Shown: positions 24,558 through 32,218 of the stretch, one piece after another | How positions within the stretch are numbered: position 1 is the stretch's first letter | Layout of the letters: every line of letters begins with the position of its first letter | NCBI GenBank assembly: GCA_016789785.1 | Contig: JAEUQE010000013.1 | Span: 6,064 to 70,063 of the forward strand | DNA length: 64,000 bases | From: Bryobacterales bacterium | GTDB taxonomy: Bacteria; Acidobacteriota; Terriglobia; Bryobacterales; Bryobacteraceae | Direction of reading: 5' to 3' | Translations under genes and position numbers: made by a program | The notes under the pieces: generated by a model | What the model was told of the DNA's origin: nothing | Database searches by the model: none | The model's input: the letters and a program-made list of their open reading frames with translations, nothing else

Positions 24558-25334
24558 ATGAGCAAGCGACAGATCGGTGCAGTATTACTTAGCATCTCCC
24601 TCTTGATGGTTGCGGAAGGTTGTAAGAAGAAGGGGCCCGCGCCCCCGCCGCCGCCCAAGCCTTCCACGCCGGCGCCACCGCCGCCCCCACCGGCGAAGCG
24701 GCCGACGATCGGCAGCTTCACCGTCGAGCCGTCGGCGATTGAGCGTGGCCAGTCCGCGATGTTGCGCTGGTCCACGCAGGATGCCAACTCCGTCACCATT
24801 AATCCTGGTTTGGGCAGTGTGGATCCGAATGGATCGCGCTCCGTTTCGCCCTCCAGTACAACCCAGTATGAGCTGATCGCTCGCGGCCCCGGTGGCGAGG
24901 CTCGCCAGACCGTCACTCTCCGCGTGACCGAGCCGCCAGCACCGCCGCCCCCCACGTCCGCTCCAAGGGCAACATTCGCCGAAGTCGTGGCGCGTGATAT
25001 CCGCGATGCTCTTTTCGACTATGACAAGAGCGACATCAACGAGAATGCGCGTGCGATTCTGACCGCGAATGCAGACCGCATGAAGCAGATCTTCCAGGAA
25101 TACGCCGACGGCGTGATTGTAGTGGAAGGCCACTGCGACGAGCGCGGTTCGGCTGAGTACAACTTGGGCCTCGGCGACCGCCGTTCCACCTCGGCCCGCG
25201 ACTTCCTGGTCCAGTTGGGTGTCCCGGCCGACCGGCTGAAGACCGTCAGCTACGGCAAGGAGCGCCCGCAGTGTACCGAGTCGAACGAAGATTGCTGGCA
25301 GAAGAACCGCCGGGCGCACTTCGCGGCGCAGTAA
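24558..25334 (+). CDS. pal: Peptidoglycan-associated lipoprotein Pal with Ig-like insert
   Basis: 258 residues from ATG 24558, chosen because GGAGG (24542-24546) sits upstream and the signal peptide starts here (MSKRQIGAVLLSISLLMVAEGC; Cys 22 is the likely lipidation site, although the -2 Glu is unusual). After a Pro-rich stretch comes an extra domain of about 80 residues (PTIGSFTVEPSAIERGQSAML and following) that looks like a bacterial Ig-like fold, not present in E. coli Pal. The OmpA-type peptidoglycan domain is C-terminal (ALFDYDKSDINENA, VVEGHCDERGSAEYNLGLGDRR, VSYGKERPQC). It tethers the outer membrane to peptidoglycan and pairs with TolB. Confidence 0.93.
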   Translation: MSKRQIGAVLLSISLLMVAEGCKKKGPAPPPPPKPSTPAPPPPPPAKRPTIGSFTVEPSAIERGQSAMLRWSTQDANSVTINPGLGSVDPNGSRSVSPSSTTQYELIARGPGGEARQTVTLRVTEPPAPPPPTSAPRATFAEVVARDIRDALFDYDKSDINENARAILTANADRMKQIFQEYADGVIVVEGHCDERGSAEYNLGLGDRRSTSARDFLVQLGVPADRLKTVSYGKERPQCTESNEDCWQKNRRAHFAAQ

Positions 25335-25419
25335 CTGCAAGCAAGGTTCGTGGCGAGTGGCGCAGGGCTGTGCCGGCAAAAGGCCGCTTTGTGTCACCAC
25401 TCATGATGATCGTCTGCAC

Positions 25420-25455
25420 AAAGGACCGGGGTGGAGTTGCCACTCCGGTCCTTTT
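25420..25455 (+). terminator. Rho-independent terminator after pal
   Basis: AAAGGACCGG (25420-25429) pairs perfectly with CCGGTCCTTT (25445-25454), and inner GTGG/CCAC pairs extend the stem around a short loop; TTTT follows. It ends the tolQ-to-pal unit and would separate cpoB, whose ATG is at 25476, unless read-through or a promoter at the hairpin supplies it. Confidence 0.8.
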
Positions 25456-25475
25456 CTGCTTATCTGGGAGATAGA

Positions 25476-26372
25476 ATGTCCTTCCATCGAGTTTGGCCCT
25501 CGCTCCTGATCCTCTGCGCATCTCCTCTCTTTGCACAGAAGGAACGGGACATGATTCGCGAGTTGCAGCGCGACATGGCGCTGCTGCAGGAAAACGTCAA
25601 GACTCTGAACAGCAAGTTCGACGAGAAGATCGCCGTCATCACCACCCTCCTTCAGCAGAGCCTGGAGGAATCGAAAGCGGCGAATCGCGCGGTGGCCGTG
25701 CTCGACCGTCAGTTGCGCGACGGACTCAAGGAACAGCAGAACATGGTGTCCGCGCCCGTGGCTGGCCTTGGATCCAAGGTCGACCAGATGGGCATGGACT
25801 TCACCGCTCTCAAGGAGACTGTCGCCGAGTTGAACAGCCGCACCATGAAGATGCAGACGCAGCTCTCTGATGTCGCGGCGGCTGTCAAACTGATCGGCGC
25901 TAGTCAGGCTCCGGCGCCTCCCCCCACCCAGGGCAGTGGCGGGCCTCCGCAGGGTCTCGACGCGCAGGAACTGTACAACAACGGAATGCGCGATCGCCAG
26001 ACCGGCAACCTCGAACTCGCAATGGAGCATTTCCAGAACTACCTGCGCTGGTTCCCGAAAACCGAACTCGCCCCGAACGCTCAGTTCTATGTCGGCGACA
26101 TCCTCTATAACAAGGGCGACTATGAAGGTGCGATCCAGGCCTTTGATTCCGTGGTCGAATCGTACCCTGAGAATAACAAGAGCGCCGACTCGCTCTACAT
26201 GAAGGGGCAGGCGCAGTTGAAGGCGGACCGTAAGAGCCAGGCCACGCAAACGCTGAATGAGGTGGTGAAGAAGTACCCGAGCAGTGACGCGGCCGGCAAG
26301 GCGAAGCTGCTTCTGCGCGGGATGGGCCGTCCCGTGCCAGCGCCTCCCGCCACCGCGAGGAAGCGCCGTTAG
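25476..26372 (+). CDS. cpoB: Tol-Pal accessory protein CpoB/YbgF
   Basis: 298 residues from ATG 25476; the upstream frame would run through the terminator hairpin. Signal peptide (LLILCASPLFAQ), a long helical trimerisation segment (about 25-135, RELQRDMALLQENVKTLNSKFDE through VAELNSRTMKMQTQL), a Pro/Gly linker, then TPRs (LYNNGMRDRQTGNLELAMEHFQNYLRWFP, AQFYVGDILYNKGDYEGAIQAF). CpoB coordinates PBP1B and Tol during outer-membrane constriction. The TPR block and coiled coil match length and order. A rho-independent hairpin separates it from pal. Confidence 0.92.
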   Translation: MSFHRVWPSLLILCASPLFAQKERDMIRELQRDMALLQENVKTLNSKFDEKIAVITTLLQQSLEESKAANRAVAVLDRQLRDGLKEQQNMVSAPVAGLGSKVDQMGMDFTALKETVAELNSRTMKMQTQLSDVAAAVKLIGASQAPAPPPTQGSGGPPQGLDAQELYNNGMRDRQTGNLELAMEHFQNYLRWFPKTELAPNAQFYVGDILYNKGDYEGAIQAFDSVVESYPENNKSADSLYMKGQAQLKADRKSQATQTLNEVVKKYPSSDAAGKAKLLLRGMGRPVPAPPATARKRR

Positions 26373-26375
26373 CGG

Positions 26376-27356
26376 ATGCGAACCGTTGTTTCGTTTTTGG
26401 TGCTGGCGGCGTTAGCCTCCAGTTGCTGGTCCCAACAACCTCCTCCCAATGGCCGTGTTCTCTACGCCTTCCCAGGCCAGACTCCCGTACTCGACGGTGT
26501 GCTCCAGAAAGGCGAATGGGACGATGCCACTCAATTCTTCGGCGTCAAGAACTGGGTTCCGCAGTTCTCTCCAACCACCGACGATCAGGATCTTTCCCTC
26601 CACGGCTACGTCAAGCACGACGGCAAGCGCGTGTACTTTGCTTTCGACATCGTGGATGATGTGCTCTACGGCATCGACACGCCGCGCTGGCTGCCCGAAC
26701 GCAATCCGAAAGCGCACGATCTGACACCCGAAGGCTGGCCATGGTTCGGCGACGAGATGGAACTGCTCATCAACGCCACGAACAAGTGGGAGGGCAATGA
26801 GAGCGCCGCCGGCAACGGTGCAAGCTGGCAGATGGTCTGCAACCTGACGAAGTCGCGCCTGGGTGGCGTCGGCACTGGCGGTCTGATCGAGGGCGAGCCT
26901 CGATCCAAGCCGGAGGCCTGGGCAACCTATCAGAGATGGATTGAGACTCGCGCGATGGAGTGCACCGCCAAGCCGAAGCCTGGGGGCAAAGGCTACATCA
27001 TCGAGTGGGCCGTGAGCTTCGACCCTTGTCTGGAGATTGAACCCGGCCGATTCTACACTCCCGAACTGGGCAACCGGGCCATGGGCCTGAACATCGCTCT
27101 CGGCGACCTCGACGAAAAGGAGCGTGGCGAAGGAAACTTCGGCAACTTTCATCACGAGGACTGGTTCGCCGGGGCCAAAGACGTCCGCACGCAACTGAGG
27201 CATTGGGGAACGCTATGGATCATGTCCGACCTTTACAAACCGCCGCCGCCGAAGGTGGAATCACCGAAACCGGCAGCCAAGAAGTCCGTCAAGAAACCCT
27301 CAAAGTCGAAGACTTCGTCAAAAAAGTCAACCTCCCGCTCCTCGAAGCGTCCCTGA
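26376..27356 (+). CDS. Secreted CBM9-type carbohydrate-binding protein with Lys/Ser tail
   Basis: 326 residues. Signal peptide (VSFLVLAALASSCWSQQ; the Cys could also be lipidated). A carbohydrate-binding family 9-like domain follows (VLDGVLQKGEWDDATQFFGV, GYVKHDGKRVYFAFDIVDD, DEMELLINATNK, YIIEWAVSF), which binds sugars or reads out polysaccharide in the periplasm. The last about 35 residues are basic and low complexity (KPAAKKSVKKPSKSKTSSKK). This tail is encoded in a 142-base region shared in another frame with the DeoC-like gene. It directly follows cpoB (3 bases), so probably cotranscribed. Confidence 0.78.
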   Translation: MRTVVSFLVLAALASSCWSQQPPPNGRVLYAFPGQTPVLDGVLQKGEWDDATQFFGVKNWVPQFSPTTDDQDLSLHGYVKHDGKRVYFAFDIVDDVLYGIDTPRWLPERNPKAHDLTPEGWPWFGDEMELLINATNKWEGNESAAGNGASWQMVCNLTKSRLGGVGTGGLIEGEPRSKPEAWATYQRWIETRAMECTAKPKPGGKGYIIEWAVSFDPCLEIEPGRFYTPELGNRAMGLNIALGDLDEKERGEGNFGNFHHEDWFAGAKDVRTQLRHWGTLWIMSDLYKPPPPKVESPKPAAKKSVKKPSKSKTSSKKSTSRSSKRP

Positions 27357-27964
27357 CCGAGAAGGAACTCTACGACCGCTGTCTGGCGGCTCGCGCGCAC
27401 GCCATCGCGTCCGTGATTGTGCGGCCCTGTGATGTGGACAGCGCGCTCCGGATCACGGGCATGAGTTCGGTGAAGGTGGCCAGTGTGGCGGGTTACCCCT
27501 GGGGCAGCAACGCCACCGCGGTGAAGGTATACGAATGCCGCGACCTGATCCGCCGGGGCGTGCGCGAAATCTACGCCTTTCCCAATCCGGGCAAGATGCT
27601 CTCACGGCAGTTTCAGCACCAGGAGATCGAGCTGATTCAGATGGCAGACGACTGTCTGGAGGCGGGGGCGACGTTGAAAGTGGTGATCGATCAGGCGCTG
27701 ATGAACGATGAGATGAAGATCATCCTCTGCCGTATGGCGAAGCGTGTGAATGCCCACTATGTCGCGTCGACGCAGCCTCGCGACCTGGAGATGCTGTTGA
27801 AGTACTGCGGCGATCGTGCGCTGGTGGAGGCGGGCGGGGTCCAGACTCTCGGCGAAGCCTGCGCCGCCCTATCGCTCGGCTGCAAACACGTGACCCTGAC
27901 GTCGGTGGCAAGCCTGGATGCGGCGGTGGCCGAGTTGGAACGGTCTGCGAAGTCCGCGTCGTAG
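27215..27964 (+). CDS. DeoC-like protein lacking aldolase catalytic lysines
   Basis: 249 residues from ATG 27215 (27203 GTG is a four-codon-longer choice). Fold blocks of deoxyribose-phosphate aldolase are clear: SLTEKELYDRCLAARAHAIASVIVRP, VKVASVAGYPWGSNATAVKVYE, GATLKVVIDQALMNDEM, EAGGVQTLGEACAALSLG. But the active site differs: the Asp of EVDVVFPY is Tyr120, the Schiff-base Lys of FIKTST is Ala184, and the second Lys (FKPAGG) is Val204 followed by Glu205. Lys155 remains. I infer it is not a functional DERA, perhaps a binding or scaffold protein or another class I/II aldolase-like enzyme. Its first 47 codons lie inside the 3' end of the CBM9 gene in a different frame; homology starts by about residue 38, so part of this overlap is needed. 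Confidence 0.75.
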   Translation: MDHVRPLQTAAAEGGITETGSQEVRQETLKVEDFVKKVNLPLLEASLTEKELYDRCLAARAHAIASVIVRPCDVDSALRITGMSSVKVASVAGYPWGSNATAVKVYECRDLIRRGVREIYAFPNPGKMLSRQFQHQEIELIQMADDCLEAGATLKVVIDQALMNDEMKIILCRMAKRVNAHYVASTQPRDLEMLLKYCGDRALVEAGGVQTLGEACAALSLGCKHVTLTSVASLDAAVAELERSAKSAS

Positions 27965-27998
27965 CGTCGGGCGGTCAAAAGGGCTCTCTGGGAAATGA

Positions 27999-28027
27999 TG
28001 GACGCAGTGTAAAGTTTCCTGTATAGT
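27999..28027 (+). promoter_or_regulatory. Promoter of the 28-30 kb cassette, probably leaderless
   Basis: TGGACG (27999-28004) and TATAGT (28022-28027) with a 17-base spacer. The GTG start at 28034 lies seven bases after the -10 box, where transcription would begin, and no Shine-Dalgarno sequence fits between. This predicts a leaderless mRNA for the first gene. Confidence 0.6.
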
Positions 28028-28033
28028 GGGGTT

Positions 28034-28834
28034 GTGAAACGCTCGCTGCCCCCTTTGCGACTGAGCCGCTCGCCGCTTGTGTATGTCGTGCTGCAGGTCC
28101 GAACTTCGGCAGTCGTTTCTCTTGAGCAATACGTTCCCAGAATCCAAGACTCCCTGAGACGTTCCGGGTTCCCGAAGTTCACCAAGAGCAAGATCCACGA
28201 AATCAGATTCCAGGTGGATACGGAACCCGTGGCGGCCACTTCCGATCGATTCGAGTTCCAAAGCAGAAACGGTCGGACTGGGATTGTCCTTACAGCCAAT
28301 ACATGGGCTCTACACACGTCGGAGTACTCACACTTTGAAGACTTCCTGGCGTCTTTTGAGAAGATGTATCAGACTGTGAATCCGGTTCTGGAACTGGATT
28401 TCGCGGAGCGAATCGGCCTCAGGTACGTCGATTTGGTGAGACTGGAAGCCGGCGAAACCTTTGACCGGTACATGACTCCCAGCATTCTCGGGCCCGAGCC
28501 GTCGCAATTCGGAATGAATGCTCCGCTTTCCCGGTTTGAGATGGTCGGCACCACGGAGGGAGGAACGCTGGCCTTACGTCATTGGCAAATGAACACCGGC
28601 GCATTCCTGCCCCCGGATTTGCTGCCGTCCACGTTGACTCACCCAACCGAACTGGAAGCCGGAGAGACGGTTTCGCTGCTCGATTTCGATCACTACTCCA
28701 CAAGCCAGTTCGACTTCGAACTCGGCCAGATTCAGGATCGGGCGTGGAGATTGCACGACAACCTGGACCGCTGCTTCCGCAAGGTTGTGACACCCTTTGC
28801 TCAGGAGCGCTGGGGCGGGAAGGCTGAGGGTTAG
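28034..28834 (+). CDS. TIGR04255 family protein
   Basis: 266 residues from GTG 28034. The N-terminus LPPLRLSRSPLVYVVLQVR and the body (KFTKSKIHEIRFQ, LTANTWALHTSEYSHFEDFLASFEKMYQ, LELDFAERIGLRYVDLV) match the TIGR04255 family, a sporadic family of about 250-residue soluble proteins found next to unrelated unknowns and sometimes on mobile DNA. Function is unknown. The last part (SLLDFDHYSTSQFDFELGQ, WRLHDNLDRCFRKVVTP) is also as in the family. It begins a three-gene cassette with a gap of only 4 bases to the next gene; its promoter is leaderless-type. Confidence 0.82.
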   Translation: MKRSLPPLRLSRSPLVYVVLQVRTSAVVSLEQYVPRIQDSLRRSGFPKFTKSKIHEIRFQVDTEPVAATSDRFEFQSRNGRTGIVLTANTWALHTSEYSHFEDFLASFEKMYQTVNPVLELDFAERIGLRYVDLVRLEAGETFDRYMTPSILGPEPSQFGMNAPLSRFEMVGTTEGGTLALRHWQMNTGAFLPPDLLPSTLTHPTELEAGETVSLLDFDHYSTSQFDFELGQIQDRAWRLHDNLDRCFRKVVTPFAQERWGGKAEG

Positions 28835-28838
28835 TCTC

Positions 28839-29528
28839 ATGAGTATGCGGGAAAACCGTGCCACCACAGCTTCAAGTTCGGCGGGAGAGGACCTGTGGAA
28901 CACTTCGCTGGTGGCCTCGCCGTTGCCGCGGCCCGGAGTTGAAACTGTGGGCCAGGCGTTTCTCACGTTGGGTCTCTTCCTTGCGGGAACTGGGTCGAAA
29001 AGTCTGGCGCCTGCATCCTCAGCGACCGGTCATGCCGCTGCCATTACGTGGACGGTCGAGCCACTCAAGTCTCCCAAGCAATATCGAGCTTTGAGCGCGG
29101 CCGAGCAGATTGTGGCGATCCGCAGTCTGTTGGGCCTCAACATCTCGGAACTTGCACAAGCCTTGGCTGTCCAGCGGCCTACGATATACTCCTGGCAATC
29201 AGGAACAGCGTACCCACATCCGGAGAATGCGCATAGGCTCAGTGGGCTCTACGGGCTTGCCCAACGATGGCGCAGAATCTGCCTGGAACCGGTTGGGGAT
29301 TGGGTGCGGTTGCCTCTTGATGATCGGGGAACGACTCTCGCCCAACTCCTCGGTAGCGCAACAGTGGACGAATTGGCGGTTGAAGCAGCTTTTCTCTCAT
29401 TGAAGGTGAAGATTCAGGCAGACTCGACGGAGTTCGTTGGCGTGCGCGACCGTGCCCGGCGGCGAGGTTACGCTGAGCGTACGGAGTCGCAGAAGGCTGC
29501 TTCTTTGGATCGCGAGACTGTCGTGTAG
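28839..29528 (+). CDS. HTH (XRE-like) protein of the 28-30 kb cassette
   Basis: 229 residues from ATG 28839 (MSMRENRATTASSS); the frame back to 28797 overlaps the previous gene. The first about 90 residues are low-complexity, with a possible membrane-like stretch VGQAFLTLGLFLAG. A helix-turn-helix follows: AEQIVAIRSLLGLNISELAQALAVQRPTIYSWQSG, with a recognition helix RPTIYSWQ, like XRE/Cro proteins. The remaining about 70 residues are helical. I cannot assign an operator; it could control the cassette. It is the middle gene of three with the TIGR04255 protein and the unknown at 29552. Confidence 0.72.
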   Translation: MSMRENRATTASSSAGEDLWNTSLVASPLPRPGVETVGQAFLTLGLFLAGTGSKSLAPASSATGHAAAITWTVEPLKSPKQYRALSAAEQIVAIRSLLGLNISELAQALAVQRPTIYSWQSGTAYPHPENAHRLSGLYGLAQRWRRICLEPVGDWVRLPLDDRGTTLAQLLGSATVDELAVEAAFLSLKVKIQADSTEFVGVRDRARRRGYAERTESQKAASLDRETVV

Positions 29529-29551
29529 TTTGCAGGAGCATCTGGAATCGA

Positions 29552-30382
29552 GTGGGCGCAGGGGAGACACCAAGGAGACTGGATCGTGCGTGGAGACAGG
29601 GCTCTCTCATTTCCCGGCAGTTGATCGATTGGGCAGGCGCCAACCTTGACCCGGATCACTTTCCGAAGCAGTCGCTGTTCATTGTCGTCACCCAGGATTG
29701 CGATGTCGCTCAGCAGTCCTTCCTTGTTGAGCCCTTTGTCGAATTCCTTGTGGCCAAGCCTATTGCCAGCGAAGAGGAAGACCGCGGTAAGTTCCTTGGA
29801 AAGCACCCTCGCCGATTCCAATTTTTCCAAACTCACGCTGCCCAGACGTTCCTTTACGAGGCCTCCGTCCATGATCGATACCGGATCTCCAGGGAAACGC
29901 TTCTGCAAGGGTTGCCAGTAGGTTGCCTCGAACCCCAGTTGAGAGATGCAGTCTGCCGGTGGATTGCAAAGCGCTACACCCGGGCTGCTTTTCCTGACAC
30001 ATTCAATGATCGCGGTCGTCCTGCGCGGGACAAACTCGCCAGCCTCCTTAAGAAGAAGGGACGGCTCATCCTCTGCGTTCAGGTCCGCCTTGATCCGCCG
30101 GATCAGGAATTGCCGCCAGAGGCCGATTACCATGTGATGCTGTTTCCCATCTGCTCTCGCGAGGTCTGGGAGGACAACGCCCGCCAAAAGGAGGCTCTCC
30201 ATTTGGCGTCGGAGATTGAGGCCGCGTTGCAGCAGTGTGCGGGTGTCGCCGTGGACGACGTTCGTCTCGCGCCGGAACACCGTTTCTCTCTTGAGGACTT
30301 GAGAAACACGGACCGCTGGGACTACGATTACCTGACGTACAGGGATGAGTCGGGTGCTCCCGTGGACGGCAGCCTCGTCTGA
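29552..30382 (+). CDS. Unknown protein with VVTQDCDVAQ motif
   Basis: 276 residues from GTG 29552; AGGAG at 29534-29538 is 13 bases away, so another non-ATG start is possible. Early on, FRQGSLI-like WRQGSLISRQLIDW precedes SLFIVVTQDCDVAQQSFLVEPFVEFLVA. A motif of this type (S/TQxCDhx...EPxVE) recurs in uncharacterised proteins that I recall beside TIGR04255-type genes, but I cannot name a family with certainty. Later parts (VCRWIAKRYTRAAFP, QVRLDPPDQELPPEADYHVMLFP) look alpha/beta. The fixed Cys-Asp pair hints at a catalytic or metal site (inference). Third gene of the cassette. Confidence 0.65.
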   Translation: MGAGETPRRLDRAWRQGSLISRQLIDWAGANLDPDHFPKQSLFIVVTQDCDVAQQSFLVEPFVEFLVAKPIASEEEDRGKFLGKHPRRFQFFQTHAAQTFLYEASVHDRYRISRETLLQGLPVGCLEPQLRDAVCRWIAKRYTRAAFPDTFNDRGRPARDKLASLLKKKGRLILCVQVRLDPPDQELPPEADYHVMLFPICSREVWEDNARQKEALHLASEIEAALQQCAGVAVDDVRLAPEHRFSLEDLRNTDRWDYDYLTYRDESGAPVDGSLV

Positions 30383-30474
30383 GGTCTGGTGGAGGATGGA
30401 TCAGTTGCCTGCCAGTCCCCCCTTGGGAGAAACTAAGGGCGAGCCCTGCATCTGTCGCACTGGCCCCCAACCCC

Positions 30475-30762
30475 ATGCCCGCAATCGGAGTTCTCACACT
30501 CGAAATCTTCGTCGAAGACGCCCACTCCCTCAAGGACAAACGCCACGCTGTCAAAGGCCTGAAGGACCGCCTCCGCCACCGCTTCAACGTCGCGGTCGCG
30601 GAGATCGACGGACTCGAGAGCTGGCAGCGTTCCACTGTCGCGGCCGTCACCGTCGCCAACGACCGTACCCGTGCCGAGCAGGTCCTCCAGGCCGTCGAAA
30701 CCGCCGCCGCCGATTTTCTGGCCGGAGCCCTCGTCGGCTCAAACGTCGAGTGGGTCGATTAA
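30475..30762 (+). CDS. DUF503 protein
   Basis: 95 residues: IGVLTLEIFVEDAHSLKDKRHAVKGLKDRLRHRFNVAVAEID is the DUF503 family start. These small ferredoxin-like-fold proteins are usually encoded between infB and rbfA, and rbfA does follow here at 30835, although infB is not upstream. Likely linked with translation or ribosome assembly; biochemical function not established. No promoter is obvious in the 90 bases before it. Confidence 0.9.
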   Translation: MPAIGVLTLEIFVEDAHSLKDKRHAVKGLKDRLRHRFNVAVAEIDGLESWQRSTVAAVTVANDRTRAEQVLQAVETAAADFLAGALVGSNVEWVD

Positions 30763-30834
30763 TTCCATTTCTTTCAAACGATTAGCGACATCCGGATAGG
30801 CACGCGCCGCAAGCTGCACTACAATAGCGGATGG

Positions 30835-31236
30835 ATGGACCCACATCGGAAACAACGCGTGGAGGAAGCGCTCCGCCTGGAGATCAGCGAAATGGTCTCA
30901 CTCGAGCTCGAAGACCCACGCCTGCAAGGCATTACCGTCACGGAAGTCCACCTCAGCCCCGACGGCAAGGTCGTCTCCGTGCGCCTGTCAATTCCAGGTG
31001 ATCGCGAGGCGCAGAAAGAAAAGCTCGCCGCCATGGATCACGCCAAACCCTTCTTACGGCGGGAGATCGCTCAGCGTCTCGACCTCTTCCGTGTCCCCGA
31101 CCTGCGCTTTGAGGCCGATCTTTCGCCCGAATTGAACGCTCGCATGGAGCATTTGCTGAAGCGAGTCCGTAAGGGCCGCCCCCGTGATGTAGAACCGGAC
31201 CCGGAAACGGTAGAAAATTCAAAAAAAACGAGTTAG
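30835..31236 (+). CDS. rbfA: Ribosome-binding factor A
   Basis: 133 residues. RKQRVEEALRLEISEMVSLELEDPR, ITVTEVHLSPDGKVVSVRLSI, HAKPFLRREIAQRLDLFRVPDLRFEAD, MEHLLKRVR follow the KH-like RbfA order, helping 30S maturation and 16S 5' end processing. The ATG is close behind TACAAT (30820-30825), a likely -10 box, so the rbfA-apbE-hemE-hemG run may start here. One base separates its stop from the apbE start. Confidence 0.95.
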   Translation: MDPHRKQRVEEALRLEISEMVSLELEDPRLQGITVTEVHLSPDGKVVSVRLSIPGDREAQKEKLAAMDHAKPFLRREIAQRLDLFRVPDLRFEADLSPELNARMEHLLKRVRKGRPRDVEPDPETVENSKKTS

Positions 31237-31237
31237 C

Positions 31238-32218
31238 GTGAAACCCGTTGTGCTACTTTTGTCTTTGGGGGCCACCACCGCCGGGCTCTTTGCCGGGGAA
31301 CTGCTTCGTTTGGAGCAGTCCTTGGACGCCATGGGATCTGTTTACACGATTGTTGCCTATGGCGAGGAGCGCAGTAAGCTGTTGGCGGCTGTGGATCAGG
31401 CCTTCGAAGAGGTCCGCCGTCTAGACCGAATGCTGTCGAACTACCGGCCGGACAGCGAGTTAAGCAGAGTCAACCGCGAGGCCGCTCAAGGGCCGGTGAC
31501 GCTGAGTCCGGAATTGTTCGCGCTGCTGGAAGCGTGTCAGCAGTACAGCCGGGAGAGCGATGGGGCGTTTGATCTCACGGTAGGTCCGTTGATGAAGGTC
31601 TGGGGCTTTTACAAAGGCTCGGGCCGCTTGCCGCACCGGGCGGAGATTCGTGGCGTTTTGGGGCGCATCGGCTATCAGCGCATGCTTCTGAACAAGAGCG
31701 CGCGAACCGTTCGCTTCGAACGCGACGGCATGTCGCTGGATCCGGGCGGAATTGGAAAGGGATACGCGGTGGATCGTGTGGCGGAGATTCTGAAGGCGGC
31801 GATGGTCCCTGCGGCTCTCGTGTCGGCGGGATCCAGCAGCATTCTCGCCATCGGTGCGCCGCCGGGAGAAAAGGGGTGGAAGGTGAGCATCCGTCACCCC
31901 AGAGACATCCGCCGCACGGTGGATGAGGTCGTACTGAAGGACGCCTCGCTTTCGACCTCCGGTACCTCGGAGAAGTTCTTTCGGGCCGAAGGCAACCTCT
32001 ACAGCCATATCATGGACCCACGAACCGGCTATCCCGCCCTAGGGATGCTTTCCGTGACCGTGATTGCGCCGCGAGGCATCGATAGCGAAGCCTGGACCAA
32101 ACCCGTCTTCATCAACGGGCGCGTCTGGGCGAAAAAACACATGCGGAAGGACTTCCGCGTTTTTCTCTGTGAAGATAGCAAAGGCGGGTTGGAACAGGCA
32201 TGCGCGTGGCTCCAATGA
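31238..32218 (+). CDS. apbE: FAD:protein FMN transferase (ApbE)
   Basis: 326 residues with an N-terminal signal/anchor (VVLLLSLGATTAGLFAG). ApbE motifs: LDAMGSVYTIVAYG, DRMLSNYRPDSELSRVNREA, YSRESDGAFDLTVGPLMKVWGF, MSLDPGGIGKGYAVDRV (FAD site), SAGSSSILAIGAPPG and GTSEKFF, ending in YSHIMDPRTGYPAL. ApbE moves FMN from FAD to Thr residues of flavoproteins such as Na+-NQR and Rnf subunits, in the periplasm. The TGA overlaps the hemE ATG. GTG start, one base after rbfA. Confidence 0.95.
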   Translation: MKPVVLLLSLGATTAGLFAGELLRLEQSLDAMGSVYTIVAYGEERSKLLAAVDQAFEEVRRLDRMLSNYRPDSELSRVNREAAQGPVTLSPELFALLEACQQYSRESDGAFDLTVGPLMKVWGFYKGSGRLPHRAEIRGVLGRIGYQRMLLNKSARTVRFERDGMSLDPGGIGKGYAVDRVAEILKAAMVPAALVSAGSSSILAIGAPPGEKGWKVSIRHPRDIRRTVDEVVLKDASLSTSGTSEKFFRAEGNLYSHIMDPRTGYPALGMLSVTVIAPRGIDSEAWTKPVFINGRVWAKKHMRKDFRVFLCEDSKGGLEQACAWLQ

